NCBI GenBank assembly: GCA_001584585.1 | Contig: LSYV01000053.1 | Coordinates: 263,341 to 327,340, forward strand | DNA from: Gonium pectorale | Taxonomy: Eukaryota > Chlorophyta > Chlorophyceae > Chlamydomonadales > Volvocaceae | Length of the DNA stretch: 64,000 nucleotides | Reading direction: 5' to 3' | Shown here: positions 46,626-59,500 of the stretch, in pieces | How positions within the stretch are numbered: the first letter of the stretch is position 1 | Layout: the number at the start of each line of letters is the position of its first letter | Notes under the pieces: model-generated | The model's database searches: none | The model's input: only the letters and a program-made list of their open reading frames with translations | What the model was told of the DNA's origin: nothing | Program-made: the position numbers and the translations under genes

Positions 46626-49600
46626 CTAGCGGCCACGGCCCGTGCTCGAAGACACCCAAACGGCTGGCAGCTCACCGCTGCCGCCGCCGGCAGCGGTTGC
46701 CGTGCCGCTCTGCGCACCTCCGCCCGCCCCAGTCTCCACGGCTGCAGGAGCGCTCTTGCGCTCCCACATGTTAGCCTCCGGAGCTACATGCAAGCCAGTA
46801 CCGCCGCCACCACCATCACCTCCACCGTCAGCGTTGAATGGCATTGTCGTGTGCATGGCGCTTCTCCCCGGCGCCATCCACACGAAGGGCTGCTGGCTGC
46901 TGGCAACCCGCGGATCGCTTCTGGCAACGTCATCACCGGCCCCCAGGTTGCTCCCTACGCCGCCGCCAGTGGTGCTGTCACCCTCTGCCCCGGAAACCCC
47001 CCCTTCACCTCCGCCGCGGCCCACACCGCCCCCGCTGGCGGCCCCGCCACCAAAATTCCCACCACCACCCCTGCCACCGCCACCGCCAAGCACGCCGCCA
47101 CTGCCCTCGCCCTGACCAGCCGCCTGCGTGCCTGCCGCAGTGACCGAGGACGGCACGACCCCGCCACCGCCACCACCGCTGTCACCGCCGCCGCCCCTGC
47201 CACCGCCAGTGCCGCCTCCGCCAACGTGATTAGCGGCCTCAGCGGCAGTGTCCCAGGGGAGCAGCTCGCTCAGAGCCTCTCGGATCCTGGTCCCGGCCTC
47301 GCCTTGCAGGGGCCAGCGTGTGACATTGAGTCGCCTCAACAAAACGTCCGCGATGCTGGCATCTGGCGGCAGGCCACCGCTGCTGCCGCTGCCACTGCCG
47401 CCTGTGGTGACGGTGGCGCCTCCAGCACCGTCTTGTTGCGGTCCGCTGCCCCCAACGGGCTCCAGTCCGAAGGCGTCGCGGACACCGCCCCAGCTGGATT
47501 GCAAGCGCTCCGCTGCTGCGCTGGCCTGCAGGTTGCGGCGCGCGATGAAGCGAAGAGAGGGAGCGTGGGATGGGATGCCAGGTACGACGAGCCAAAACTT
47601 GTACATATAGGAGCTCGCAGCGCCGGACTCGACATGCATCCCTGGACCCGCTACGAGGTGGCTTGGTTGGCGGCAGTCTGGCACCAGAGGCGAAGCGCAA
47701 CTCACGGTGGCGTTCATCGCCGCCAGGACCTGTGAGCCCACCGCGCCCGGGCCAGTTCGGTTGGCCAGGGCGGAAGCCGCCCGGCGCAGCGCGGCCTCTC
47801 GCGCGTCCAGCGCCGACGACATGCGGTCCTGGGCGCTTAATGCGGCGCCCACGGCCGGCCCCACGCTGGCAACCTGGGTGTGGAGAAGCGAGGGGAGGGG
47901 AAGGGAAGGGGAGGCAGCCGGCACAGCCTAGGCAACCGACACTGCCCTTCGCGTGGCGACACTAAGAGGCGTACAGGGACGTGGTGTTTGGCTGTTTGCT
48001 GCGCCGTGTGGTAGGCAAGGGACCTGCGGCAGCCTCACGTTACGAACGACCAATGCAGCAATGGGCGGAGAAGGCAGGCCACGTAAGCAAGGCAATACGC
48101 AGCGCCCGCGGCGCCCTTTGCAGGGAGTGATGAGATGAGGAATTTGCACGCGCGCATCAGGCTGTGAGCACGCATCAGGCTGTGAGCACGCATCAGGCTG
48201 TGAGCACGCATCAGGCTGTGAGCACGCATCAGGCTGTGAGCACACATCAGGCTGTGTGGATGACGACGATGATGAAGGGACACCGGTTGCCCTATTCCGG
48301 CCAGAAAGCACACTCTTGCCGCGTGCGGGGAGACACATAGGCAGCCTGTGAGCAAAGGAGGCAAGAGCATTGCGGCCGCCGCTGGAGGGCGGCCTCGGCA
48401 CCCCGCGCACCTGCAGCCCGGCTAGGACAGCGCTCTGCACCCGCGACAGCAGCTCCCGCAGGCGACCGTTGTACGCCTGTCAGGCACGGGGCACATATTC
48501 CGCTGTTGTGGGGTGTACAGAGTGTGAGATCCTCTGGGATGCTGGCCTCTCAATAATCATTGCAGAGAGTCGCGCGAGAGACTAACGTCTGCGGCACCGT
48601 CCCGAACTTCCGCCGACGGCCGATGGCACCGTCGAATGCCGGCCGTCTTCTCCCGGTACCGGGCATGGGTGCGGGACAGGTCGGCCGCGACGGCAGCGAG
48701 CCCACCTGGACTGCGCCCCGCACACGAGCTCCTGGGTCCAGGGCGCCGCCGCCGTCGCCGCCTTCATCGCCATCGCCGGCCGCCCCCACAGTTGTCCGCA
48801 GCAGCTCCGACCGCAGCGCTGCCACCACCGCCTCGCCCACGTCGAGCCAAGGGGCCTGCAGCCCGCTGGGGGTCCAACCCGGCCCCCAACTCGCGTTGGA
48901 TGCGGCGGCTCCGCCGGCGGTGCGGAACATCCCGGACACACCGCCGCCGAGGCCGGCGCCGTCCTCTTCCCGCAGTCGCGCCGCCAGGCCCCAGCCGCCG
49001 CTGTCGCCGTCGCCGTCCCGTAGGCCTGCGGTTTCCGTGGCTTGGCTGGTGTTGCGGGTCAGACGGCTGAGGATGGGCAGGTCGTCGGCGGTTACGGGTG
49101 TCAAGCGGTTGCCGCGGCGGCGGCGCTGCAGGACTCCGATAGAGTCGAGAATGGCGTTGCTGAAGCCGCCGCCCTCCAGCAGGTCCCCGCCGTTCAAGGG
49201 ACCGCCGCCGGGCAGGGTGGTATTGACGCCGGTCGTGTTGCCGCCTTCTGGGTTTGCGATAACGCCGCCGACGAAATTGGGCGTGACTGTAAAGGTCGCC
49301 TTTGAAAGGGACGCAAACCGACAACCGGCAAAGGAGGCGGCAAGTTACATACCATGACAGGGCGATGTGGTGCAACAGGACTTCAGTACAAGGTCACCGC
49401 TGGTGTTTTAACAACCGGGCTTGCAGCAGCTGCTGCATACGTACTGCGGAGGGTTTCTCCGTACTTGCAGTACGATGTGCCCACATGTGGTGCTCCGTCC
49501 GCCGTAACCAATTGCGCCGGACCGCGCACTCCACCGCACCTGATACTATTTAGGTCGCGTCCGATTCATCCGCGCCTCGCTGAGCCGCGCCAACCCACCT

Positions 49601-52600
49601 GCGTCAATCCGATGAGCGAAGTGGCGATGGCTCCGTCCAGAACGATGAGCAGCAGGCGCGTGATGATGTAGCGAGGGTTGATGGCCAGCTCCTGGAGGCG
49701 GTCAGGAGCAGCGGCCAGGAGCAGTTAGGACGGTTACCCGAGATTTGGATTCATGCGGAGGATGCCGTCGAGATGCCTTGCGGCTGGTAGTTCGAGGGAG
49801 GTTCCCAGGCATTTCGTTTCGCCTCCCGGGGTGTTCGCAGGGGCTTACCGTGGCTTTGTCCCTGGCTTTGTCCAAAGCCAAACAGCATCCCCTGTCATCG
49901 TGTTCCGCGCCCCACGCCTTGCAAGTTGCCATATAGATCAACCGCCGTACCACATTGGTGCCGTACAGGGCAAGGCCGATGACGGCGTCCAAGTAGGCCG
50001 AGCTGTACGCCAGTGCAGCCGAGCGGTACGCGGCCGCGTAGAGCCGGGCGTTGAGGGCGCGCCGGAGCAGGCCCGCCTGTGCCGCCATGGCCGGGTAGCG
50101 CGCTGCGGACCCGAAGTCGAGCCGGGAGGGGCGAGGCGGGGCGGGTGGGGGTGCGGGGCCAGCCGCGAGGTGGGAAGGCGAAAGGAGAGGCCTCTGCAAC
50201 CAGCAGACAGGGCAGCCCGCTGGTTGCAGGTGGTGATGCCCGCTGCTTGCCGAACGGGTTGAGCTGCGGCAACCAAGGCCGAAGCACGAAACAGTGTGAA
50301 CGGTTTGGGACACAGCCGCTTCGCTGCTCTCCCATGTCCGCTGTCCGGCGCGGGCGTTGCGCTCTCGAATTCGTGGATCTCGTGGAATTCGTGGATCTCG
50401 TGGAATTCGTGGATCTGCGCAACTTCGCCTGCACTGTTGCCGTGGTGTCAAAGTTTTTATCCCAGGGCACCAGGTCAGCCTCTGCAGGCTGCGCGCGCGA
50501 CGTGTGTTGAAATGAAAGGACGCATACGACGTGTGTGTGCGGGCAGTCCCGATCCCCGCAGCGTAGGCTGAGACGACGTGCGAACGCAGCAGTGGCCACC
50601 AGGCGCAAGCCTCATGCCCCACTCTATTGGCCCTCACATGGGGCACCGCCTGATCAGTGCAAGGTCCGCCGCATCCCCTGATCCCTCGTCCGGCCTGACG
50701 AACCCCCTGCCCCTTGGTTTCCACCAAGGCGCACCCACCCACCCTCCAACGATGCCACCGCCGCGTCCACCTCCGATTGCATTGCCGCAAACCTCGTGGC
50801 CGCTCGCTGAGTGCGGCCCGCGTAGGCCTGCCGCATGGCGCCCTCGAAAGACGCCAGCCAGCCGCGGAAGTCGCCTCGGCCGCCCCGCAGCCCGCCGCCA
50901 GGCCAGTTCCCAAACCCCGGGCCGCTTCCGCCTCCGCCTCCGCCTCGCAGCCAGCCGCCGCCGGCGCGACCACCCCCGACCTCATCGTCGCTGGGCGCGC
51001 TCTGGCCCATGGCCCCGCCTCCGCTGCCGCCTCCACCTCCGCCGTCACCACCCTCGCCTCCGGCGCTGTTTATGCCGGACGTGTCAGTGTTCGCCGAGGG
51101 CTCCACCCGGAAGTACAGGTTGTAGCACAGGTACAGGTCAGTACGGCACACCAGGAAGCGCCGTACCGCGAGCGGCAGGAGCTCGCCCAGCGCCCCGTCA
51201 AGACTCCCGTTGGCGTCACCATTGCCGCCGTCACCGAATGCGCCGCCCGCGGAGCGGCGGCGGCCGCCGACGAGGCGCATCACCTGTTGCCGCAGCTGCA
51301 TGGACCAGTCACCGGGCAGCGCCTTGCTCACTTTGTCGAGCCTCTCCTGGATGCGCTCCATGAGGCCGCCAGCGAGGCCGCCACCGCCGCCCATGACGCG
51401 CCCGCCAGCCGCCATCCCTCCCCCCGCGGCCTCCAGGTTGCTGCGGTTGGCGGCGGCCTGCTCTGCCCACGAGAGCATGCGCTCCGCCAGCGGGTGCAGC
51501 GGAGGCGGGTGGCCAGCAGCCAGGCCCGCCGCTTTGCCGCCGCTGACCACGCCCGCGCGGGCGGAGAAGAGGCTGGGGCGGCTGGCGGCGGCAGCGGGTA
51601 TCGACGACTGGGCCATCGCCTCCACGAGGCCCCCGCCTCGGCTGACGCTGACGCTGAGGCGGCCGAAATCGGCGTCCATCCCCCCGGCGGTGAGCTCGAC
51701 CTGCACTCTCGGCCGTGGCTCTTGTGCTTGCGGCTGCGGCACCGGCGGCTGTGGCTGCAGCTCCTGCTGCTGTAGCGGCGGTGGCCGCGATGGCGGCTGC
51801 GATTGCCGCGATGGCAGCTGCGGAGATGGCAGAGGAGGAGGAGGTCGCTGTTGCTGTGCGCGCTGGTGTAGTGCTGATGCCGATACCCAGCGTTCAAGCA
51901 CCGGCACGGACCGGCCGCACATTCGCAGCTCCCAGCCATGCAGCAAGACCGGCGGCGGCAGCGGCGACGGCGGCGGCTGTGGGGGCAGACGCAGGTCCGG
52001 CGCAGGTTCCGGCATTACCCGGACCGTACCGCCGGTGTCCGTGCCAATGGCTGCGACGGCGACGCCGGCGGCTGCTTGGAGGAATTGCGCTGCCGCGCTG
52101 CCACCACCACCGCTGCCGTCGGGCGACAGCTCACTTCCTGTGAATCCTGGGTTGATGTCCACAAACACCGGCGTGCCTTCAGCAATACGGACCGAGAGGG
52201 CGCCCCCACCTGGAGCAAGTAAGCTGCTGTTGTTGCTGCTGTCGTAGCTGCTGTTGCCGCCAGCGCCGCCGCGCACACCTGCCTCCCTGCCCGGCGGCGA
52301 TGGCAGAGGCGGACGCCGCGCGTACAAAGTTATCACCAGCTTCCACACGCCTGCGCTGCCGCCGCTCTGCCCCGCCCAGACTGAGCCCCCTGCGGCGGTG
52401 CTTGCACCGCACTNNNNNNNNNNNNNNNNNNNNNNNNNNNNNNNNNNNNNNNNNNNNNNNNNNNNNNNNNNNNNNNNNNNNNNNNNNNNNNNNNNNNNNN
52501 NNNNNNNNNNNNNNNNNNNNNNNNNNNNNNNNNNNNNNNNNNNNNNNNNNNNNNNNNNNNNNNNNNNNNNNNNNNNNNNNNNNNNNNNNNNNNNNNNNNN

Positions 52601-53560
52601 NNNNNNNNNNNNNNNNNNNNNNNNNNNNNNNNNNNNNNNNNNNNNNNNNNNNNNNNNNNNNNNNNNNNNNNNNNNNNNNNNNNNNNNNNNNNNNNNNNNN
52701 NNNNNNNNNNNNNNNNNNNNNNNNNNNNNNNNNNNNNNNNNNNNNNNNNNNNNNNNNNNNNNNNNNNNNNNNNNNNNNNNNNNNNNNNNNNNNNNNNNNN
52801 NNNNNNNNNNNNNNNNNNNNNNNNNNNNNNNNNNNNNNNNNNNNNNNNNNNNNNNNNNNNNNNNNNNNNNNNNNNNNNNNNNNNNNNNNNNNNNNNNNNN
52901 NNNNNNNNNNNNNNNNNNNNNNNNNNNNNNNNNNNNNNNNNNNNNNNNNNNNNNNNNNNNNNNNNNNNNNNNNNNNNNNNNNNNNNNNNNNNNNNNNNNN
53001 NNNNNNNNNNNNNNNNNNNNGGCAGCTTGGCGCCCTTCAGCGCCGCCGCCACCGACCGCACTTCGGTCGCGGCGGCTACTGTTGTCGCCGCCTCCTGCAT
53101 CTTTGGCGCCCGCCGCCACTCTGGCGGCATTGTCGGACGTCACGGCAGCGTCGGCGGCGCCGGCGCTGCTAGCAAGAGGATCCTTCGGTCCAAGGGGTGA
53201 GGGGCGATACGGGGAGCCGCAGATGGGCCGCGGCAGGGGTGATACGCGATGTGGGTACGCTGTCTTACTTGGGGAGGAGTGCACTGTAGCAGCCAGCCCA
53301 TTTCGGACCTGGCCGCGATTCCCCGAGCAAGATCCGCACCCTGCATCACCATCGGCGCGCGCATCTGCAGCTTACGGCCGCGCCCGATGTAACGCCCACG
53401 ACCTATCTGGCAACATCTTATGCGCGCACCTCTTGTGTCGAGCCAAGCGGCTTTTGCAACCGCGCAACGTCCTCATCACCGCGCTTGCCCGCAGGGGTCT
53501 CGCCGCCGTCAATAAACACCACCTGGTACGCCTGCGAGCGGTAGCGCACCGCATGGCGCC
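46626..53560 (-). CDS. Gly/Pro-rich membrane protein of unknown function (interrupted by gap)
   Basis: Likely exons (minus): about 53430-53560 (YQVVFIDGGETPAGKRG), gap, 50746-52413 (low-complexity Pro/Gln and Gly stretches around VFVDINPGFTGSEL, LHGWELRMCGRSVPVLERW, FLVCRTDLYLCYNLYFRV), about 49930-50106 (LLRRALNARLYAAAYRSAAL), about 49607-49695 (ELAINPRYIITRLLLIVLDG then ATSLIGLTQ), 48589-49296 (ATFTVTPNFVGGVIANPEGG, NTT/NTS/NAS sites), 48415-48480 (AYNGRLRELLSRVQSAVLAG), 47706-47873 and 46626-47536 (stop at 46626). At least one hydrophobic helix is present. The C-terminal exon is extremely Gly-rich. I do not recognise a domain. The 5' end is unknown; Gly/Ser/Asp-rich frames at 53.9-54.2 kb may belong to it. 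Confidence 0.5.
48155..48262. repeat. 18-bp tandem repeat, six copies
   Basis: CATCAGGCTGTGAGCACG starts at 48155, 48173, 48191, 48209 and 48227; a diverged sixth copy starts at 48245. It lies in an intron of the Gly-rich gene (between 48415 and 47873). Confidence 0.9.
50367..50420. repeat. 18-bp tandem repeat, three copies
   Basis: GAATTCGTGGATCTCGTG starts at 50367, 50385 and 50403 (the last copy is diverged at its end). Intronic in the Gly-rich gene. Confidence 0.9.
50496..50534. repeat. 19-bp core flanked by 10-bp direct repeats
   Basis: CGACGTGTGT at 50496-50505 and 50525-50534 flanks TGAAATGAAAGGACGCATA. The core resembles that at 29466-29483 (TGAAA..GGA..ACGCAT) while the flanking repeats differ. 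Confidence 0.75.
52414..53020. other. Assembly gap (N)
   Basis: Run of N inside the Gly-rich membrane-protein gene, in a low-complexity GC-rich context. Any frame spanning it is unsupported. Confidence 0.99.
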
Positions 53561-55331
53561 GCCGGTCTTCTCAGGGATTTCGGTGGCGCAGCAGCAGCAA
53601 CCGTATGACAGCGCGCAAAGGTTGGGCACGGCATGCACCCCTGTGTGCTGGCGCTCCGCCAGCAATGCGGAGAAGACTATTCCGGGCGCTGCACGGGCCA
53701 CGCATCCCGATGCCGCAGCAACGAGGGACAGGCGGCGGCGCTTGCATCTCGCCCTGTGACCCAGCGAGAAACCCAGCACAGACCCCACGCTGGCACGACG
53801 GCTTGTGTGGGTGGTTCGCAGCATGGCAGCCCCAGCTACTAGACCGGCGGCAGGAGGGCGTACTTGCTTGCGGGGTGCCTCCGCCGCCCGACTCGTCGGC
53901 TTCGCCGACTGTGGATGCGCTCCCGCCGCCCGCCTCGTCGGCTCCGTCACCAGCCAGCAGCCCGTCACCCTTTTTAGGGAACGAGTGGGGAAGTAGAGGT
54001 ACCTCGGCGGGAGGGAGTGGCCCACTTACAATGCGCTGCGCGTTTCTGAGTCGGAATGGTAACAGGCAGCTCCCCCTTTCCTTGCAGCTTGCTGTGTGTC
54101 GGACCCGCCGCAGACAGGTAAACAACCAGGTCGCCAGTTGGAAGAGCACCGTACATCGTACGGCCGTATATGGACGGATGAAAGTGGCCGGATGAGACGA
54201 GGGTGCAACGCAGGTGCGTCCCGACGACGGCCTCGATCAACGAAGGCTGAGCGACGAGGCTTCACCACACAGACGTGCATGTGGTGCAGGTGACCAAGAG
54301 GCTCGCTGCGCGTGTGGCCAGAGTTAACGATTAACCCCCATACAAAGCACTAACCCCTAGACACAACCCTAAAACCAGCGGCGGGCGTGCTTTGGAGGCG
54401 CGGGAGAGGCTAGAAGCCGCGCAGTCAGGGGCCGGACTACCGCTTGCGGCCATCGGGTGCCGGTGCTGCGCAGGGTAGAGGGCAGCGCCAATGCCTCCCC
54501 TGGTGGCGTAAACGCGCACACACGCGTGGGCGCATCGAATCCAACGCGTGGGCGCATCGAATCCAACGCGTGGGCGCATAGAATTTACGCGTTGGCAGAT
54601 AGAGGTTGCGCATGGGCAGATAGAAGTTGCGCGTGGGCAGATAGAACTCGACGCGTGGGCGCAGGCACCAGGCTGCGGCCCCACCCACGTACCCGAGAAA
54701 GCAGCAGACCCCGACCTCCCTCACAGTCCCCTGGGGGGCGGCCGATATTGCGATCTGCACCGACGCCGCCACTGGCCGCGCTACGGGCGTCCGCCGACGG
54801 CAGCTCCCCGAGCGTGCATTGCCCCACGGACGTTGGCGGCGGGCAGGCGACCAAGCGCGCTTCGGCCTGGGCAGCGCGGGGCAGGTGGCGTGTTGGCAGC
54901 AGCGGGCGCTGCCGGCATGGGCAACGTACAGTGCGGAGACATGGATGAGGCAAATACGCCGGCTGGGCCGCTGCCCCCGAGAAGATCCTGTGGGCCCGTT
55001 TCACACAGGGTCACACCCCACTGCGCGCACAGAGGCTGCCGGGTGCATATTGCTTCTGTCGGGCATTCCTGCGCGACACACGGCGTGGCGTGGTGGGGAG
55101 ATGGACGCACGAGTGAGGGCCCACCTGGTACCAGGGCTCTCTTGCCGAGATTGACAGATTCAGCAACACGACGAGAGAGTCCAGCGCCATGGCATGCCGG
55201 ACCTGAGGCGGGCGCGGGGATGCCGTCTTCGTGCCCGCGAACCGCAAGAGCACGGAGCTAAGGTGCGCCCCGCCTCGCCAGCGCACTGATAGGCCGTCAC
55301 GCGGCAGCCGCAGTGACCGGGCGTTATGTAC
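53561..55331. other. Stretch with unassigned frames and tandem repeats
   Basis: The minus strand has a strong donor (GTAAGT at about 54030) after an exon-like stretch 54031-54240 that is open in three frames, including HFHPSIYGRTMYGALPTGDL. I cannot choose a frame or a gene for it. The 54522-54670 repeats follow. Nothing else is supported. Confidence 0.4.
54522..54670. repeat. 21-22-bp tandem repeat, about seven degenerating copies
   Basis: Copies of ACGCGTGGGCGCATCGAATC(CA) grade into CGCGTGGGCAGATAGAAGTTG forms. Two sub-types lie side by side. No gene was recognised around them. Confidence 0.8.
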
Positions 55332-56400
55332 CTAAGTTACAGCCAGGCCTTGCCCACGTACGGTGAGGGTGGTCGTCCGTGTCCTATATTCATTATTCGC
55401 CGCTCGAGCTGGGCCCATGTATTCCAATGTGTCGCGTATAATGCCCAGCAGCTCGCCAGCTGTATGTCGCACCTGAACCTGGCTTCGCAGCTCCCAAACC
55501 GCCGTCGTGAGTCCCGGGCCGCTGCTGTAGTGGTGCGGAGGCGTGTAAGCCGCGCCTTGCTGCGCTGAGGCGGAGGAAGGGGGCGAGGAGGAGGGCGGCC
55601 GTGCTGCAGCGCGAGGCGGCGGCGCTCCTGAAGGCGTGGCAGAGGCCATGACAGCCGCTGCCCGGGGTCCTTGGAAGGAGTGGCATGCTTGCGTGGAGGC
55701 GCCCAGCGGGTCCTGTTCAGAGGCAGTTGCCGAGGCAACACCAAGCGTCACCACAACGACTGCTGGCTCTGGTGTTTGGTGGGCTTCGGAGTTTTGGGCG
55801 CCGACGTCGTGACAGGCGCACGCGATGCTTGGCCACGGTGCTTGTGTTCTGTTACCCTCGCGGCATTCTTTCACAGTTACCGCGGGGGCGCTCGACTATA
55901 TCTGCGCATCCACCCCGCTCCACTCTGCCTGGCGCAGGGGCCAAGCACCTCGACGGAGCGCGTGAACGCACCTGGTCAGCAGCAACATGAAATACGCAGA
56001 TTGCAAGAAGTACCGCCACCCTCGTGAGCAAGGCCGACAAGTGCCCGGCCAAGCCCGCCACTCCCGCCGTGCTCATCGGGCTCATCGAAGTCATGTGTGC
56101 CAGACCAAACACGGGCGCCGCAACGGTGACGAGGTAGCTTTCGATGGACTATGCTGCAGAGGCGCACCATGGCGTACGGTCGAGGCAAGGTGGGAACGGA
56201 CCCTTGGAGTCGCCGACACTCAAGGTTCAGAAGCCGATGCGGTAAAGCTTGCGATACGCAATGCAGGCAGGCCACCGATCTGCGTATGGTGCTTGGCGTG
56301 AGAGGGTACGGCAGAGCTGTCCAAGCCTCAAGGTGGTGAGGGTGGTGACAGTTGGATCCTTGTACAGCCACAATCCACCCCAATCGCAGTAGTTCGCATC
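55332..56400 (-). CDS. Small membrane protein of unknown function (3' exons)
   Basis: Three exons on the minus strand. 56310-56400 (acceptor TTTCTTCCCACCTGCAG) reads DANYCDWGGLWLYKDPTVTT. 55972-56148 reads SIESYLVTVAAPVFGLAHMT and a hydrophobic helix LLTRVAVLLAICVFHVAADQ, ending at CAG|GTGCGT. 55332-55712 (acceptor CTCTGAACAG) reads DPLGASTQACHSFQG, a Pro/Ser linker, then TAVWELRSQVQVRHTAGELL and GLAVT, stop. The donor of the first exon is uncertain. The 5' end must lie in the roughly 180 bp before the divergent UBE4 gene or overlap its 5' region. No family was recognised. Confidence 0.45.
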
Positions 56401-56577
56401 CTGCAGGTGGGAAGAAAAAATTGCAACCCGCGCCTATCCTCACTTAATCCCACAGACACCCCGCACTGGAACGTGCCCCCGCAATGTACTCGAACGCTGC
56501 GTTTCGCCCTCGTTAACTTTTACAGCTCCGCATACAGCGATTAGTAGCACTGTGAACCCAACGGCCGTCGGGCACGA

Positions 56578-59500
56578 ATGGCTGAGATGGAGTCCGTCTT
56601 CTCTAGGATCTTCGCGGTGAAGCTCTATGAATCACCCGAGCCAGTGGAAAGGAAGCCGCCGGTTGTGGTGCTGTCAACGCTGGCCAAGGTACTCGTGGCT
56701 GGGGCCCTAGATCCTGTCCATCGTGTCTCGTCAGGCTTCGAGTTCACGGTTCGTACGCGGCCCAGGAGCTGGAGGTGGAAGCGGGGGACGGTGGTGGCAA
56801 GCCACAGCTCAACGCGGAGGTGCTGGACCGCGTGATAGTGGCGCGACTCATCGAGTCCCCCCCGGCCAACTACCCACAGCCCCCGATCCACTACCTGATG
56901 GGTTGCTATGAGCGCTCATCTGAGGAACTGCGTCGCGCGGGGGCGAGCGAGGCCGTTAAGGTTAGCATGCCCGTGTGCTGCGTGCGTACGTGGGCGTTAG
57001 CGTGTTGACACGCGTGTCATAGGAACGGCGAGCGCAGCCCACTGGGCTCGAGCTCTGCTGCTGCTTCTGGCTTTCGTATTCCCTGCGGAGGGCATACGTT
57101 TATAAATTATGAAAACACAGGGATTGGAAAGCCGTTTGGACACCGCCCCGAACAGTCACTACTGATGGGAGGCGTCACAGCCAGCAGAGCCCGTTGCACA
57201 CAGGCGCTATCTGAAAGCGGTCGCACGCAGCGTGCCACTATTCCACACTATTATGCTATAGTCAGCGGCTGTTGTCGCAACATACATTCATCACGCGCCC
57301 CGTTGCACGCGCCTCGTTCCCCAGGTGGCAGTTGCTGCTGCACGCGACCTCATACTCAACTATGCGGGTCTGGCGCTGTTTGCAGGCATGGTGGCGCAGG
57401 TAAGGAGGGCTAGGGCATGCCCAACACCCCATGTGTCATATGCAATCCATGCAGTTGGCGTTTGTTGCCGCCGCCTCCGGACTGGTCCGACCGCAGCTCG
57501 TTGGGTGTTGTTACAGTGTAGCAGTGCCATGTGCCAGTTGCAACCCAAAGTGACTGCTGCAATGCCTGGATGCTCAGGGTCAAGTACTAGCACGTTGTCG
57601 CGGCTGGCGCTGACGAAGCAATCACTTCATATTACCTCCTACCCGTCCTTGCAGCCGCCGCTCCTCGAGACCCGTGGGTCGCTGCAGCTCATGGACTCGA
57701 TGCTCCTCCGCTACGGCCTCCCCACAACGGCCCTCGCCGCGACCGTCGTGGGGCCGGCCTTTTCCGCCAGCGGGCCGGCCACTGCCGTGTCCGGTGGCGC
57801 CGCCGCTGCAGCTAATGCCTACGCTGCCGCTGCGGTGCCCATGCCTGCTGGGTTCCTGGAGGAGCTGGCCGTCCGGCACGATAGCGATGAGGGGCTTGCG
57901 GAAGCGGCTGTGAAGATCGGTACGTGGGCGCCGTGTTCGGGGCTCGCTCCCGGGACCGGCCGCTGCAGTACATCTTATGTATACGGGACTCGCGCATTAC
58001 TGGATTGCCGCTCTGGGCCCGTCTCCCGTTCCAGAGCGCCACACAGCTGGATCCCAGCAGTCATGCTCTGCCAACCAAGTACATGTTTTACAGGTGCCCC
58101 CAATCGTCCATACTCTCTTCGGTGCGCGTTGCCGTATTGCCGCAGTGGTGGAGCTGTCCCGGCTGGTGTCCCGCATCAGCCCGCTGGGCGACCCGGGGCC
58201 GCACCTGTCCTGCCTGGCACACCTGCTGTCACTGGAGCCGCTGGCCCGGCCCGCCGCGGCGTCGCGCCACTGGCTGCCGTCCGACATGCGCGCCGCCAGC
58301 GGGCGGGCCGTGGTGCTGCCCGGGGCCTGCTGGCTGGGCCCCTTCTTCAACATCAGGCGCGCGGGTGCTGCGTGCGAGCGGGATGGGTGGGGATTCGGGG
58401 GCCTGCCTGTCCCGGCGGCGTTACTGGCCCGGTTCATACAGAAGGAGGGTCATACAGAAGCAGGTTGTTGGCCCTGCGTCGCGATCGGGCACAGTCATGT
58501 TTCCCCGTCGGACCTCTCCGATGTCTTCTTCACACGCATTCCCAATACGTTGCTACGCCCCGCCCCTGCGCGGCTTTCAACCCTAATCCCCGCCACAGCC
58601 CCGTGCCGGACGACGTTCGCGGCGCCGTGCAGCAGGAGCCGTCGGTGTCGGCCCTGGTCTTCTCCGGCGCGGAGAACCGGCGTCCGGGTGACGTCGCTAA
58701 CGGCATGCAGGGGCTGCGCCTGGCCATGAAGAACATCAACAACCAGCTGCACGGATGTGTAAAGGTGAGCTTGAAAGAGGGTTTGGAGACGCGCGGAGGA
58801 TTCGCTCGAGGGAGGCCGCGCTGCAATATGCTAGAATGTAAATAGGGCGCAAAGCAGGTTCCTTATCATCTCAAGGTGTGTGTAGAGCTTGGGCGCTGGT
58901 CGATTGGGGACGTAGCTACCCAATGCCGTGCGGTGCTGCGGCCTATACGACGCGAAGAGCAACTTGTAGCACTCTGCACACAAGTGCCCGTGCTACTGCA
59001 ATGTGTACGTCTGTACGGCTGCCGTTCCTGCGCCGTTGGTGCGCAGTGCCAGGCCAGTATCGCAGCTGTGCGGCAAGCTCTCCTTTGGCAACTCCGCGGG
59101 GCAGACCGCCGGCAGCGATCTGCTGCCGACCCTACCTACAATACGGACTCGCGCACGGCTCGCCCGCTACTCCTCCCTCCTTCCCCGGGGCTTGCCTGTC
59201 CCCATTCTTTGCTCACTATCACGCTTTCAGACGCTGCTCAAGCTCAAGTCCACCAAGGGCCCCATGCTGCGCTGGCTGGGCGGGGTGCTCGAGGGCAACG
59301 CGGGGCGCTCCAAGCTGCGCTTTGACCCCGAGGCGCTCGCGCCGGACGGCTTCCTCGTCAACGTATCTACGGGTGCGCCCATGGGCCCGGAGCAGGGATT
59401 AGGCACACCGGGTGCGAGGGATTGCCTCTTCACTGCACGACCATGTTTCTGGTGGTCATTCCGCTGCGCGGCCGCGTTCTGGTTGCGAGAAATAAGGGCA

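Noticed and set aside
52254..53759. Long frames running through the N gap on both strands
   Set aside because: Openness across N is meaningless. Only flanking sequence was used.
54330..54375. CCCTAAAA-like motif, possibly telomeric
   Set aside because: A single unit in ordinary sequence; telomeric tracts need many tandem units.
55118..55331. Possible upstream extension of neighbouring genes between 54.7 and 55.3 kb
   Set aside because: Several overlapping open frames without consistent splice sites or recognisable domains.
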